This document shows, in pieces, positions 7,701 to 15,304 of a stretch of DNA of 64,000 nucleotides. The notes beneath the pieces were generated by a model. The model was not told the origin of the DNA and made no database searches. It was given only the letters and a program-made list of their open reading frames with translations. A program made the translations under genes and the position numbers. Position 1 is the stretch's first letter; every line of letters begins with the position of its first letter. This DNA comes from Agrobacterium vitis (GTDB taxonomy: Bacteria; Pseudomonadota; Alphaproteobacteria; Rhizobiales; Rhizobiaceae): assembly GCF_037039395.1 (NCBI RefSeq), contig NZ_CP146242.1, positions 1,488,001 through 1,552,000 on the forward strand. The letters run 5' to 3'.

Positions 7701-9056
7701 TCATGGTGAACTTTTTAGCTTATCTTCAAACCGCGCGCCACTTCGGCAAGGCCAAGGCATCTGTCCACTCCAGCGGCGAGCACGAGTGGCTTGCCCCTTT
7801 GCATCGTCGATGGACCAGAGTTGGAGGGTGATAGGCGGCGAATAGTAAAAGCTGCCCCTATCTGCGTCTTCCTCGGGATCTGGCTCGACAAAATCGACTT
7901 TTGACGATCTCGCCGAAATGTCGAGGAAATGGGGACTGATCACGGCGTCGATCTGTTTCAGATGCTGCCGGACCCAAGTCGTCATGGAACTCACCCTTTC
8001 AACATCCTCGGATGTCGCATTTTCGAGATGACTCAGTACCGCGGTCAACTTGCTCCGTTGGATCAGTTGCTCATGAACCGCGTCCACAAACTCCATGCGG
8101 CGCTTCTCGCGTCCGTTGAATGCCTCTTCACGCTGACGTTGAGCTTCAGCCTCCCGGTATTGGCGCTCCCGCTCGTCGGCTTCTCTCCTGCGCTCGTTAA
8201 TGTACGCGGCGTGTCCGACAAAGCCTGCCAATATGTCAGGCAGCATGTCTTCCAGGACTTGCGTCTTTCCGTCTGAGTAAGTGCGACGAATACCTGAATA
8301 TGGGTTGGCGTGAATGACGATGGCGAGCCGGCCGGATGGAAATTGGTCGTACTTGGGCCATGGATCGGTGGTGTAGCCCCAGCGTGCCCTTTCATCCCGA
8401 CGCTTCAATTCTGCGGCTGTTGGTTGATGCAAGGTTTTCTCGGGCTGTTCCTCTAGGCCGAACGCAATTGATTCATTCTCGACAACGAGCACCAACCCGT
8501 CCTCGGTCGCCTTGGGCAAATGGCCTTGGGTCTCCGCGAGAGCGAACAACTCGCTTAGAACCCGAATTCCCCGTTCAATGGAAGCCGGAGCAATTTTGAG
8601 CGGGACAGCACCTTTCGACGGAGCCGAGGCGAAACCCTGGTCGTCAGGACGCGCTTTCAAAATCGTGCGCCTTGTGGCAGCAAGATACGGCGGTTCAACG
8701 ATGCTCAGCGTCAGTTCCGATGCGGGGACCAGAAGCGGCTTAGCCGCAGCGTGCTTTTGGAGCTTGTCTCTCGCTTTTTCCTTGGCTTCGCGGACCAACG
8801 GAGACAGATGCTGCTCCGAACTTCCTGATATCCTCACCGTAGCCAGGTTTGGTTCGGTCAGTGCCGGTAGTGCTTCCTTGGTGACCCGCTTCCCATATTC
8901 CAGCTTTGCCCAGTACCCACGTTCCGGTGTTGGAATGTGGTGGCGATCGCAGGTCTTCTTCAACGCCGTACCCGTGACGCCGTAATCTGCGGCAACTTTG
9001 GTCATGGGTTTGGACCAAACCTGCTCGTAAAGCTCTTCCCGAGAAACTGTCTTCAC
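7701..9056 (-). CDS. Accessory protein with N-terminal HTH-like module
   Basis: I do not recognise a function for this 451-residue protein. Residues 1-55 (SREELYEQVWSKPMTKVAADYGVTG, then ALKKTCDRHHIPTPERGYWAKL) look like a helix-turn-helix DNA-recognition module. The middle is polar. Residues ~270-330 (NERRREADERERQYREAEAQ) are strongly charged and probably coiled coil. The C-terminus has a DPEEDADRG turn and no catalytic signature. The protein is encoded alone in the gene-poor 4.5-9.5 kb stretch, with no neighbour reading the same way, typical of accessory genes. A DNA-binding or defence-related role is conjecture. Confidence 0.6.
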   Translation of the reverse strand: MKTVSREELYEQVWSKPMTKVAADYGVTGTALKKTCDRHHIPTPERGYWAKLEYGKRVTKEALPALTEPNLATVRISGSSEQHLSPLVREAKEKARDKLQKHAAAKPLLVPASELTLSIVEPPYLAATRRTILKARPDDQGFASAPSKGAVPLKIAPASIERGIRVLSELFALAETQGHLPKATEDGLVLVVENESIAFGLEEQPEKTLHQPTAAELKRRDERARWGYTTDPWPKYDQFPSGRLAIVIHANPYSGIRRTYSDGKTQVLEDMLPDILAGFVGHAAYINERRREADERERQYREAEAQRQREEAFNGREKRRMEFVDAVHEQLIQRSKLTAVLSHLENATSEDVERVSSMTTWVRQHLKQIDAVISPHFLDISARSSKVDFVEPDPEEDADRGSFYYSPPITLQLWSIDDAKGQATRARRWSGQMPWPCRSGARFEDKLKSSP

Positions 9057-9428
9057 CCTCTCAACCTCTGTCGTCCATGCAATGGGCTCGGTCCCAACCC
9101 GCCATCCCGGCGATCCAGGATCAAAGTATGTTTATTGATTTTGCCGGTTTTGACGGTACTTTATCGAGGTGCCAGATTCGACGTTTGCCATCGATTTCTC
9201 ATCATGAGACGGCCGATAGATGCCGATAGTTCACAGAATTTTTACAGCAGTTGTCGTGCCGAATAACCCTGTAAAATCAAAAGCCTAACTTTTTGACGGT
9301 TTCGTGTACGGGCCCCGGCCGCCCAAAAATAAATTTATGAAATGAAAACAGGCACTTAGCTCGCGGAAAATAACAGAGTGGGAATGATCCTGCCGGTCCA
9401 GGCGTCCATATAGGCCGCCGGATTTATG
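9057..9428. other. Intergenic region, upstream of accessory gene
   Basis: This is the probable promoter region for the minus-strand 451-residue gene. It is AT-rich around 9125-9175 and 9290-9360. No gene was found. It continues into the nested palindrome at 9429. Confidence 0.4.
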
Positions 9429-9483
9429 CGGCTCGTTCCCGTGGACCACGCATCCAGGATGCAGGCGAAGGCGGAACGAGCCG
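9429..9483. repeat. Nested palindrome forming a multi-arm junction
   Basis: Outer arms CGGCTCGTTCC (9429-9439) and GGAACGAGCCG (9473-9483) are perfectly complementary. Inside lie two further perfect hairpins, CGTGG-A-CCACG (9440-9450) and GCATCC-A-GGATGC (9450-9462). Folded, the 55 bases would form a three-way junction. It may be a dispersed intergenic palindromic element, a structured RNA, or the terminator region of the convergent tetR gene. Confidence 0.6.
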
Positions 9484-9531
9484 TGCAAAAACATGTACGG
9501 CTGGCGCACCGGCCTTCGTGAGCCGCAATTT

Positions 9532-10185
9532 TCAGGCGTCGCCGACGTTTGTTTCTGGCTCGCCATCTCCCAGGCGCTGCAACGCAGGCATCAAGACCGT
9601 ATCCAGCAATCGGTTGAGGAAAGCCTCGTCAGCCGGCATGCGCCTGACCACCGCTTGATAGAAAATCATCGTTTGCGCCACATCGTCGAGCGGCTCCACC
9701 TCCAGGGCCTGCGCCCGCAATGCTCCCCTTTGCACCGCCCGATCAATCACACCACGCCATCCTTCGTTGCGGATTGCTTCAAGTTTCCTGGAAAACAGAG
9801 CAGCAAGTTCCGGATCGTGGTGCATGGGCAATAGCAGGCCGGCGAGCATACGCGCCCGCTCCGGATTAAGCGCCCCGGCAAGCATTTTCAAAAACGCGAA
9901 CAGGTCGGCACGCAACGAACCGTGGTCTTCCAAATGCAATTGCAGCTTTGCCAGATCATCCTCGATTGCCGCCATGACCAGGCTCTTTGCATCCGGATAG
10001 CGTCTGTAAATGCTGGTCGCGGGAATACCGGACAGTCGTCCGACCTTGGCCATGGTTACGCCCTCAAAACCCGTCTGGCTGAGAAGCTCCAGCGTGATGC
10101 GAATAAGCGCGTCATCAAGGTTCTTGTCGCGTGGGCGGCCCTGCTGCGGTGAATTGGAATCGTCAGCGTTCAATACAATACTCAT
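9532..10185 (-). CDS. TetR/AcrR-family transcriptional regulator
   Basis: The 217-residue protein has an N-terminal TetR helix-turn-helix at about 25-70 (LLSQTGFEGVTMAKVGRLSG, then IPATSIYRRYPDAKSL). It also has an all-helical ligand-binding C-terminal domain (about 80-217). It is divergent from the AttH-like pair, with a long palindrome between them (10244-10289), so it is expected to repress that pair and perhaps itself. The inducer is unknown. Confidence 0.9.
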   Translation of the reverse strand: MSIVLNADDSNSPQQGRPRDKNLDDALIRITLELLSQTGFEGVTMAKVGRLSGIPATSIYRRYPDAKSLVMAAIEDDLAKLQLHLEDHGSLRADLFAFLKMLAGALNPERARMLAGLLLPMHHDPELAALFSRKLEAIRNEGWRGVIDRAVQRGALRAQALEVEPLDDVAQTMIFYQAVVRRMPADEAFLNRLLDTVLMPALQRLGDGEPETNVGDA

Positions 10186-10243
10186 CTTAAAAACCGCCCT
10201 GTCGATATCGACGCGGTACTCGCTATTGATCGCGGAGGCAATT

Positions 10244-10289
10244 GGGTTTATGACTTTCGCTATAGATCCATAGCGAAATTCATAAACCC
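10244..10289. promoter_or_regulatory. 46-bp near-perfect palindrome, probable TetR operator
   Basis: Two 20-base arms (10244-10263 and 10270-10289) are complementary at 19 of 20 positions around an AGATCC centre. The core is TTTCGCTAT / ATAGCGAAA, flanked by GGGTTTATGA / TCATAAACCC. It sits 58 bases ahead of tetR, and its last base immediately precedes ATG 10290 of the AttH-like gene. A dyad of this length fits cooperative TetR dimer binding. The layout leaves no room for a Shine-Dalgarno sequence. Confidence 0.75.
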
Positions 10290-11435
10290 ATGAACACCTT
10301 CAAAACCTGGTTCCCCACACTATCACAAACGGCAAGCAGGCGGTCGATCCTATGGGGAGGTGCGGCGCTCGGAGCAATGACACTCGCCCCGGCCTCGCTC
10401 TTCGCAGCGCAAGGCTCTGCCGCGTCAACCAGCGCCCCGGCTGGCACTTCTGCTGGAAAAGCCGAAAACGAATTATATCCTCCTTTGTTCGACCCGGTGA
10501 CGGGCCTGGCTTATCTGCCCCAAATGATTCGCAATTCATGGTTTTTGATCGGCTATCTCGAAACGACAACCGGTCACAAATTCAGTTGCCTCGTTCATCA
10601 GATTATCGCCTCATCGCCCGAAGAGCCGGTAAAGATCGCCAGCATCCTGAATATCACGGACATTACCGAACGCAAATATCGCGGTGAGGAGCGGATTCAT
10701 CAGAATAATGAAATCACGCTTGCAACGGACCAGATGAAAAACGTCACGCCGACGTCGACAATACAGGGCGATCACCGCTCCGTCAGTGTACAGGCGCAGT
10801 TCGGCTGGGGGGCTCTGGATTTCAAGGCGGACTTCCCCGGCCAGATCATGATGAATGGCGGCGCCGGTGTCTTCCAGTTTCTGGGTGGAACGCCGACTGT
10901 CCAATATTCAATCCCGTGGGGCAAAGGAGCGGGATGGCTGACACTGGATGGCGTTCGGCACGAGGCAACCGGCACGTTCTGGCTGGATCGCCAATGGGGC
11001 CTTCGACAGGGATTTTTTGGCCAGCCCGGCATCCCGATCGACCCCAGAGACAATTGGGTCTGGATGGATCTCAACCTCAGCAACGGAATCGTCCTCGGCT
11101 TGTGGGATGTGGAATTGAGCGGCCAACGTCATAGCTGGGTTACCGCACTTTATCCCGATGGAAGCCATGTGATCGCCGCATTGGAACCTTTGGCCGATGG
11201 TGCCAGCGCGGTATGGACCAGTCCGGCAACCGGCCAGCGCTATCCGACCCGATTTAATGTCAAGGTTCCAGCACTCGGCTGCATACTCGACGTCACAGCT
11301 GTGATGGTAGAGCAGGAAATCGTCTCGCCAACGGAACCGAAATATGAGGGCGTCGCAAATATATCCGGCCTCTTCGACGGCGAAACCGTGACTGGCTTCA
11401 CACTGATTGAGATGGTGGGAAACTGGCGCGGCTGA
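10290..11435 (+). CDS. Tat-exported AttH/CrtC-like (lipocalin-fold) protein 1
   Basis: The protein is 381 residues. A twin-arginine signal (R17-R18 in SRRSIL, then a hydrophobic Ala/Gly/Leu stretch) predicts folded export. The mature part matches the AttH/CrtC-like double-lipocalin family. It has LDRQWG, a WVWMDLNLSNGIVLGLWD strand pair, WTSPATGQRYPTRF and a C-terminal YEGVANISGLFDGETVTG. CrtC members are carotenoid hydratases; AttH-like ones have unclear substrates. No in-frame start exists further upstream, because TAG 10263-10265 is in frame. Translation must therefore begin at 10290, directly after the palindrome and without a ribosome site, perhaps on a leaderless mRNA. Confidence 0.8.
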   Translation: MNTFKTWFPTLSQTASRRSILWGGAALGAMTLAPASLFAAQGSAASTSAPAGTSAGKAENELYPPLFDPVTGLAYLPQMIRNSWFLIGYLETTTGHKFSCLVHQIIASSPEEPVKIASILNITDITERKYRGEERIHQNNEITLATDQMKNVTPTSTIQGDHRSVSVQAQFGWGALDFKADFPGQIMMNGGAGVFQFLGGTPTVQYSIPWGKGAGWLTLDGVRHEATGTFWLDRQWGLRQGFFGQPGIPIDPRDNWVWMDLNLSNGIVLGLWDVELSGQRHSWVTALYPDGSHVIAALEPLADGASAVWTSPATGQRYPTRFNVKVPALGCILDVTAVMVEQEIVSPTEPKYEGVANISGLFDGETVTGFTLIEMVGNWRG

Positions 11436-11564
11436 TCCCGTTGCCTAACGCCGCAGCCTTTGCAAACTCCTCAGTGTGTGCCTCACACCAACACAATCCA
11501 ATCATTTCCCTTCGCTCCCAATCATTCGCCAACCACGCCGAGCGCAAAACTGAAAGACAGCAAG

Positions 11565-12680
11565 ATGAGTGGTTTGAACACAGACTTTACCCTTCTATCG
11601 CAAAAGGCTCGCAGACGGGCGGTGCTCGGCGGAGGGCTGGCGCTTGGGGCCCTCAGCCTCACTGCGACCTCTGGCTTGGGCGCAGCCATCGCCACCGGCA
11701 CCGCCCGCTCCACATCCGGCACGCCGCTGTTTATCGATCCGGTCAAGGATCTGGCTTCTCATCCCTCGACCGTTCTGGAATCCTGGTATGTCAATGCCGC
11801 CTTCGAAAGTCGGGGCAAGATTGTCGGTTTCGAATGGCATCAAAGCGTCACCCCGCAGGGCAGCATGACCGAGTTCCTGCTGATGAACGGATCTGACGGC
11901 ACCTGGAGACCGCAAGTCGCCGCAGAACCCGCATCGGATAAAGTTGGTGCTGCAACGACGGAATGCCATGTCTATTCAAGCCTCGGCACGCTGAAGGGAA
12001 ACCGGTCCCAGTTCCAGCTCAAGCTCGGATCGGGAGAGAACTCCGTCGACGTGGTGCTGACGCCGCAGCGCGAGGAACTCTATAACGGCACAACCGGCCT
12101 TCTTCGCTTTCTCGGCTCGGATTCCTATGAATTTGCCTTCCCCAACATGCAGGCGAAGGGATCGATGACCATTGATGGCGACGTGTTTCCAGTCGATGCA
12201 AAATCGGTGTGGTTTGATCGGCAATGGGCCAAGTCGGAAGCTGCCGATCCGCAAGAGCAGGCGAAGAAGGCTGAGCAGATCAATCAGTCTCACTGGACAT
12301 GGCTGGGACTGACGTTCGATGCCTCAGACAAATGCGCGATTTCGTTCTGGGATGTCATGGAACCCAACAAGCGTTCGACCTTCCTGACCTATTTGCGCGA
12401 GGACGGGGTGCAGATGAATGTCGATGCGCAGGTGGATTACGATCGCATCTGGACAAGCAGCGATACCGGGCAGCGTTATCCTGCCATTGCGCATATAACC
12501 GCGCCAGCAATCAATCTCGACATCGTGCTGACCGCAATGCTTGAGCGACCGGAGTTTGTCTATCAATCAGGACAAGGGCATAGCGGATGCCAGTCCCTCT
12601 GCCTGGTGAAGGGTAAAATCGGCGCAAACACCATCAGCAAACCGGCGATCCTGGAGCTTATTGGCGGTATCGACCTGTGA
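11565..12680 (+). CDS. Tat-exported AttH/CrtC-like (lipocalin-fold) protein 2
   Basis: The protein is 371 residues from ATG 11565 (GAAAGACAG upstream); an earlier in-frame ATG at 11460 would place 35 unlikely residues before the signal. It has a Tat signal with RRRAVLGGG, the arginine pair at the same residue positions (17-18) as in protein 1. Shared family blocks are FDRQWA, HWTWLGLTF, ISFWDV, WTSSDTGQRYPA and the closing KPAILELIGG. It is a paralogue of the upstream gene, 129 bases away with no terminator seen between them, so the two probably form one operon under TetR control. The substrate is unknown. Confidence 0.8.
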   Translation: MSGLNTDFTLLSQKARRRAVLGGGLALGALSLTATSGLGAAIATGTARSTSGTPLFIDPVKDLASHPSTVLESWYVNAAFESRGKIVGFEWHQSVTPQGSMTEFLLMNGSDGTWRPQVAAEPASDKVGAATTECHVYSSLGTLKGNRSQFQLKLGSGENSVDVVLTPQREELYNGTTGLLRFLGSDSYEFAFPNMQAKGSMTIDGDVFPVDAKSVWFDRQWAKSEAADPQEQAKKAEQINQSHWTWLGLTFDASDKCAISFWDVMEPNKRSTFLTYLREDGVQMNVDAQVDYDRIWTSSDTGQRYPAIAHITAPAINLDIVLTAMLERPEFVYQSGQGHSGCQSLCLVKGKIGANTISKPAILELIGGIDL

Positions 12681-12719
12681 CAAAGGCCCCAAGGCGGCGA
12701 TAGCCGGTGCAGACCGCGA

Positions 12720-13604
12720 TCATAATACCCTGCCGCTGGCCAACAGTTCGGCCAGCATCGTATTGGGAAAGCGCCGTTTCTGGATGATCGCATAAAAGCT
12801 TTCGATGACTTCCGGAATGCGGCAGTGTTCGATGAGCACTCCCGCCTCCAGTTCGTCGCGCACGACGATCGGCGGCACCAGTGTGAGCCCTTCGCGCTCG
12901 CGTGCCAGAAGGCGAAGCATCGCCATATCGTCCACCTCGGCGAGAATGATAGGCCGTATTCCGGCCATTTCGAGGATCCGGTCGAAGGCCACCCGGATAT
13001 CGCTATCGAGGCTGGGCAGTAGCAATGGCTCGGTGCGCAGATCGTCGGGAAATTTGAAACTCTGCCCAGCAGGCCGGGGGCGGCCAACCAGGCTGACCGG
13101 CTGCTCGTTCAGCAGATGATTGCGCAACAGCGAGCGTGCGTCGCGCGGGGCGGCGCTGTTTGCCAGCACAACATCAACGGCATGGGCTTCGAGTTGCGCC
13201 AGGAGATCGCGCATATTGCCCGAACGCACGATCAGTTCCACATCGGAGCGACCGACCAGCGGGCGCAGGAATTCCAGCTGGAAGTTGCGCGACAGCGTCG
13301 TCAGCGCGCCGACCCGCAACACTTGACGGCTGGAGGTGGGGCGGCCACTGAGCGTGCTCATCAATTCGTCGCCGGCCTTGAACACCGTATCGGCATAATC
13401 GAGCGCGATCTGCCCAGCTTCTGTCAGCACCAGCTTCTTGCCGACACGCTCGAACAGCGCATGCCCCATCTGATGTTCAAGCTTCTGGATCTGCACGGAC
13501 AAAGCTGACTGCGACAGATTCATATGCTGTGCGGCCCGCGTCAGGCTGCCTTCATGCGCGACGGCCCAGAAATAGCGTAGATGATTGAAATTCAAATCTC
13601 TCAT
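12720..13604 (-). CDS. LysR regulator, NhaR-like, divergent from dabBA
   Basis: The 294-residue protein has an N-terminal winged helix-turn-helix: MRDLNFNHLRYFWAVAHEGS and LTRAAQHMNLSQSALSVQIQ. An effector-binding LysR C-terminal domain (about 90-290) follows. The opening resembles NhaR-type LysR proteins. It is transcribed away from dabB, with an inverted repeat in the shared region, as expected for a LysR activator of the divergent operon. The convergent AttH-like gene ends 40 bases from its stop. Confidence 0.88.
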   Translation of the reverse strand: MRDLNFNHLRYFWAVAHEGSLTRAAQHMNLSQSALSVQIQKLEHQMGHALFERVGKKLVLTEAGQIALDYADTVFKAGDELMSTLSGRPTSSRQVLRVGALTTLSRNFQLEFLRPLVGRSDVELIVRSGNMRDLLAQLEAHAVDVVLANSAAPRDARSLLRNHLLNEQPVSLVGRPRPAGQSFKFPDDLRTEPLLLPSLDSDIRVAFDRILEMAGIRPIILAEVDDMAMLRLLAREREGLTLVPPIVVRDELEAGVLIEHCRIPEVIESFYAIIQKRRFPNTMLAELLASGRVL

Positions 13605-13629
13605 ATCGTTCTTTTAAAACGAACGATAT
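13603..13629. promoter_or_regulatory. Inverted repeat, probable LysR binding site
   Basis: Arms ATATCGTTC (13603-13611) and GAACGATAT (13621-13629) are perfect complements around TTTTAAAAC. The site overlaps the lysR start codon and lies 85 bases before dabB, as expected for LysR autoregulation and divergent activation. Confidence 0.6.
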
Positions 13630-13713
13630 CGACAAAACAATGAATTTTTCTTGGTCTCATAGCTTGGATAAGAGTGGTCCCCGAAGCGATCCTGCCTGAA
13701 GGGAATACCACCC

Positions 13714-15285
13714 GTGTCCATTCATTTCCTGCCCTTGCTGGCGCCCCTTGCCCTGCTTGCGAGCGCCGCCATCAGCTTTACGCAACAGCAGCAAAGGCCC
13801 AGACATAGCCCTCGTCTTGGGGAAGTAGCAGCGCTGCTGGCGCTTGCAATCGCGCTGGCCTCGATCATCGCGCTGATCCTGCTTGGCCCTGGCAGCAGCC
13901 CGTTGATCGGGTTTGCAACAGTGGGCCTATCGGTTCGGCTGGATGCCGTCAGCGCCACCATGCTGGTGCTGGTGACATTCATCGGCTGGGTGGTCACACG
14001 CTATGCCGCGACCTATATGGATGGCGAGGACCGGCAGGGACCGTTCACCGGTTGGCTCTGCATGACCCTCGCCGCGGTGCTGTTGCTGGTCACGGCGGGC
14101 AACCTGCTGCAACTGGTGCTCGCCTGGATCGCCACCAGCCTGTTTCTCCATAAATTGCTGTTGTTTTATCCCGGTCGAGTGGCGGCACAGCGCGCCGCCC
14201 GCAAGAAATTCATCACCGCCCGCCTCGGCGATGCAGCGCTGGCCGCTGCGGCCGCTTTGCTGGCAATCGCCTATGGAACCGCCGATATCGGCGCAATCCT
14301 CGATGCTGCCCGTGCTGGACATGCCACGGGACAAGGCGGCGGCCTTGTTGTTGCCGCAGCAAGCCTGCTGGCGCTGGCTGCTGCGCTTAAATCCGCGCAG
14401 TTTCCCACCCATGGCTGGCTGACCGAGGTGATGGAAACACCGACACCCGTCTCAGCGCTGTTGCATGCGGGGGTGATCAATGCCGGTGGCTTTCTGCTGA
14501 TCCGTTTTGCCGATGTCATGCTGCTCGCCCCCGGCGTGCTGGCGGTGCTGGTCATGCTCGGCGGTTTCACGGCGCTGTTCGGCAGCCTGGTGATGCTGAC
14601 CCAACCTGCGGTCAAAACCTCGCTGGCCTGGTCCACCGTTGCGCAGATGGGCTTCATGATCTTCGAATGCGGCCTGGGGCTGTTTCCGCTGGCCCTGCTG
14701 CATATCGTGGCGCATTCGCTCTACAAGGCCCATTCCTTTCTGGCCTCTGGTGGCGCAGTGGAGCGGGTCGCAGCACTCCCCCGGCCCGGCCCGGTGGCCG
14801 TGCCCGATGCGGGCGCGGTTGGGCGAGCCTTTCTTTCAGCCCTTGCCATCTACTGTGTCGTAGGCCTGTGTTTTGGGCTGACACATAAATCACCGCAAGC
14901 CATTGCGCTTGGCGCCATCCTGATCTTCGGCGTCGCCTATATGCTGGCCCAGGGCTTTGCCGATGCGGCCCCCAAGGCATTGACCCGGCGCACGGCGGTC
15001 TATGCCATCGCCACCTCGATCGGCTATTTCGCGCTGCAAATGGCTGCCACCCTGATGACATCAGGGGTCCTGCCTGCCACGCCTGCGCCGGAACCGCTGG
15101 AATGGGCGCTGATCGTGCTGGCAGTGGTCAGCTTCGGCCTGGTCGCCGTGGTGCAGGCCATGTTCCCCCTCTGGGCCTATCATCCGGCAGCGGCGGGCCT
15201 GCGCGTCCATCTTTCCAACGGCTTCTACGTCAATGCCATCTTCGACCGCCTGGTCGGTGGTTGGTCGATCCGTAGCCTGTCTTGA
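13714..15285 (+). CDS. dabB: DabB-like proton-conducting membrane subunit
   Basis: The 523-residue protein belongs to the NuoL/MrpA antiporter-like family. Multiple transmembrane helices cover most of the length. Family signatures seen are [38 protein letters not shown] and [19 protein letters not shown]. It starts at GTG 13714 behind GAAGGGA. It is shorter than NuoL, as DabB proteins are, and lies 19 bases before dabA. In DabAB systems this subunit is thought to couple ion flow to CO2 hydration by DabA, accumulating bicarbonate. Confidence 0.88.
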   Translation: MSIHFLPLLAPLALLASAAISFTQQQQRPRHSPRLGEVAALLALAIALASIIALILLGPGSSPLIGFATVGLSVRLDAVSATMLVLVTFIGWVVTRYAATYMDGEDRQGPFTGWLCMTLAAVLLLVTAGNLLQLVLAWIATSLFLHKLLLFYPGRVAAQRAARKKFITARLGDAALAAAAALLAIAYGTADIGAILDAARAGHATGQGGGLVVAAASLLALAAALKSAQFPTHGWLTEVMETPTPVSALLHAGVINAGGFLLIRFADVMLLAPGVLAVLVMLGGFTALFGSLVMLTQPAVKTSLAWSTVAQMGFMIFECGLGLFPLALLHIVAHSLYKAHSFLASGGAVERVAALPRPGPVAVPDAGAVGRAFLSALAIYCVVGLCFGLTHKSPQAIALGAILIFGVAYMLAQGFADAAPKALTRRTAVYAIATSIGYFALQMAATLMTSGVLPATPAPEPLEWALIVLAVVSFGLVAVVQAMFPLWAYHPAAAGLRVHLSNGFYVNAIFDRLVGGWSIRSLS

Positions 15286-15304
15286 TGAAATCGGAGTTTT
15301 GACC

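Noticed and set aside
9285..9566. 93-codon minus-strand frame, first suspected to be a transposase fragment
   Set aside because: Composition is unnatural, it covers the nested palindrome and overlaps tetR; no transposase motif is present.
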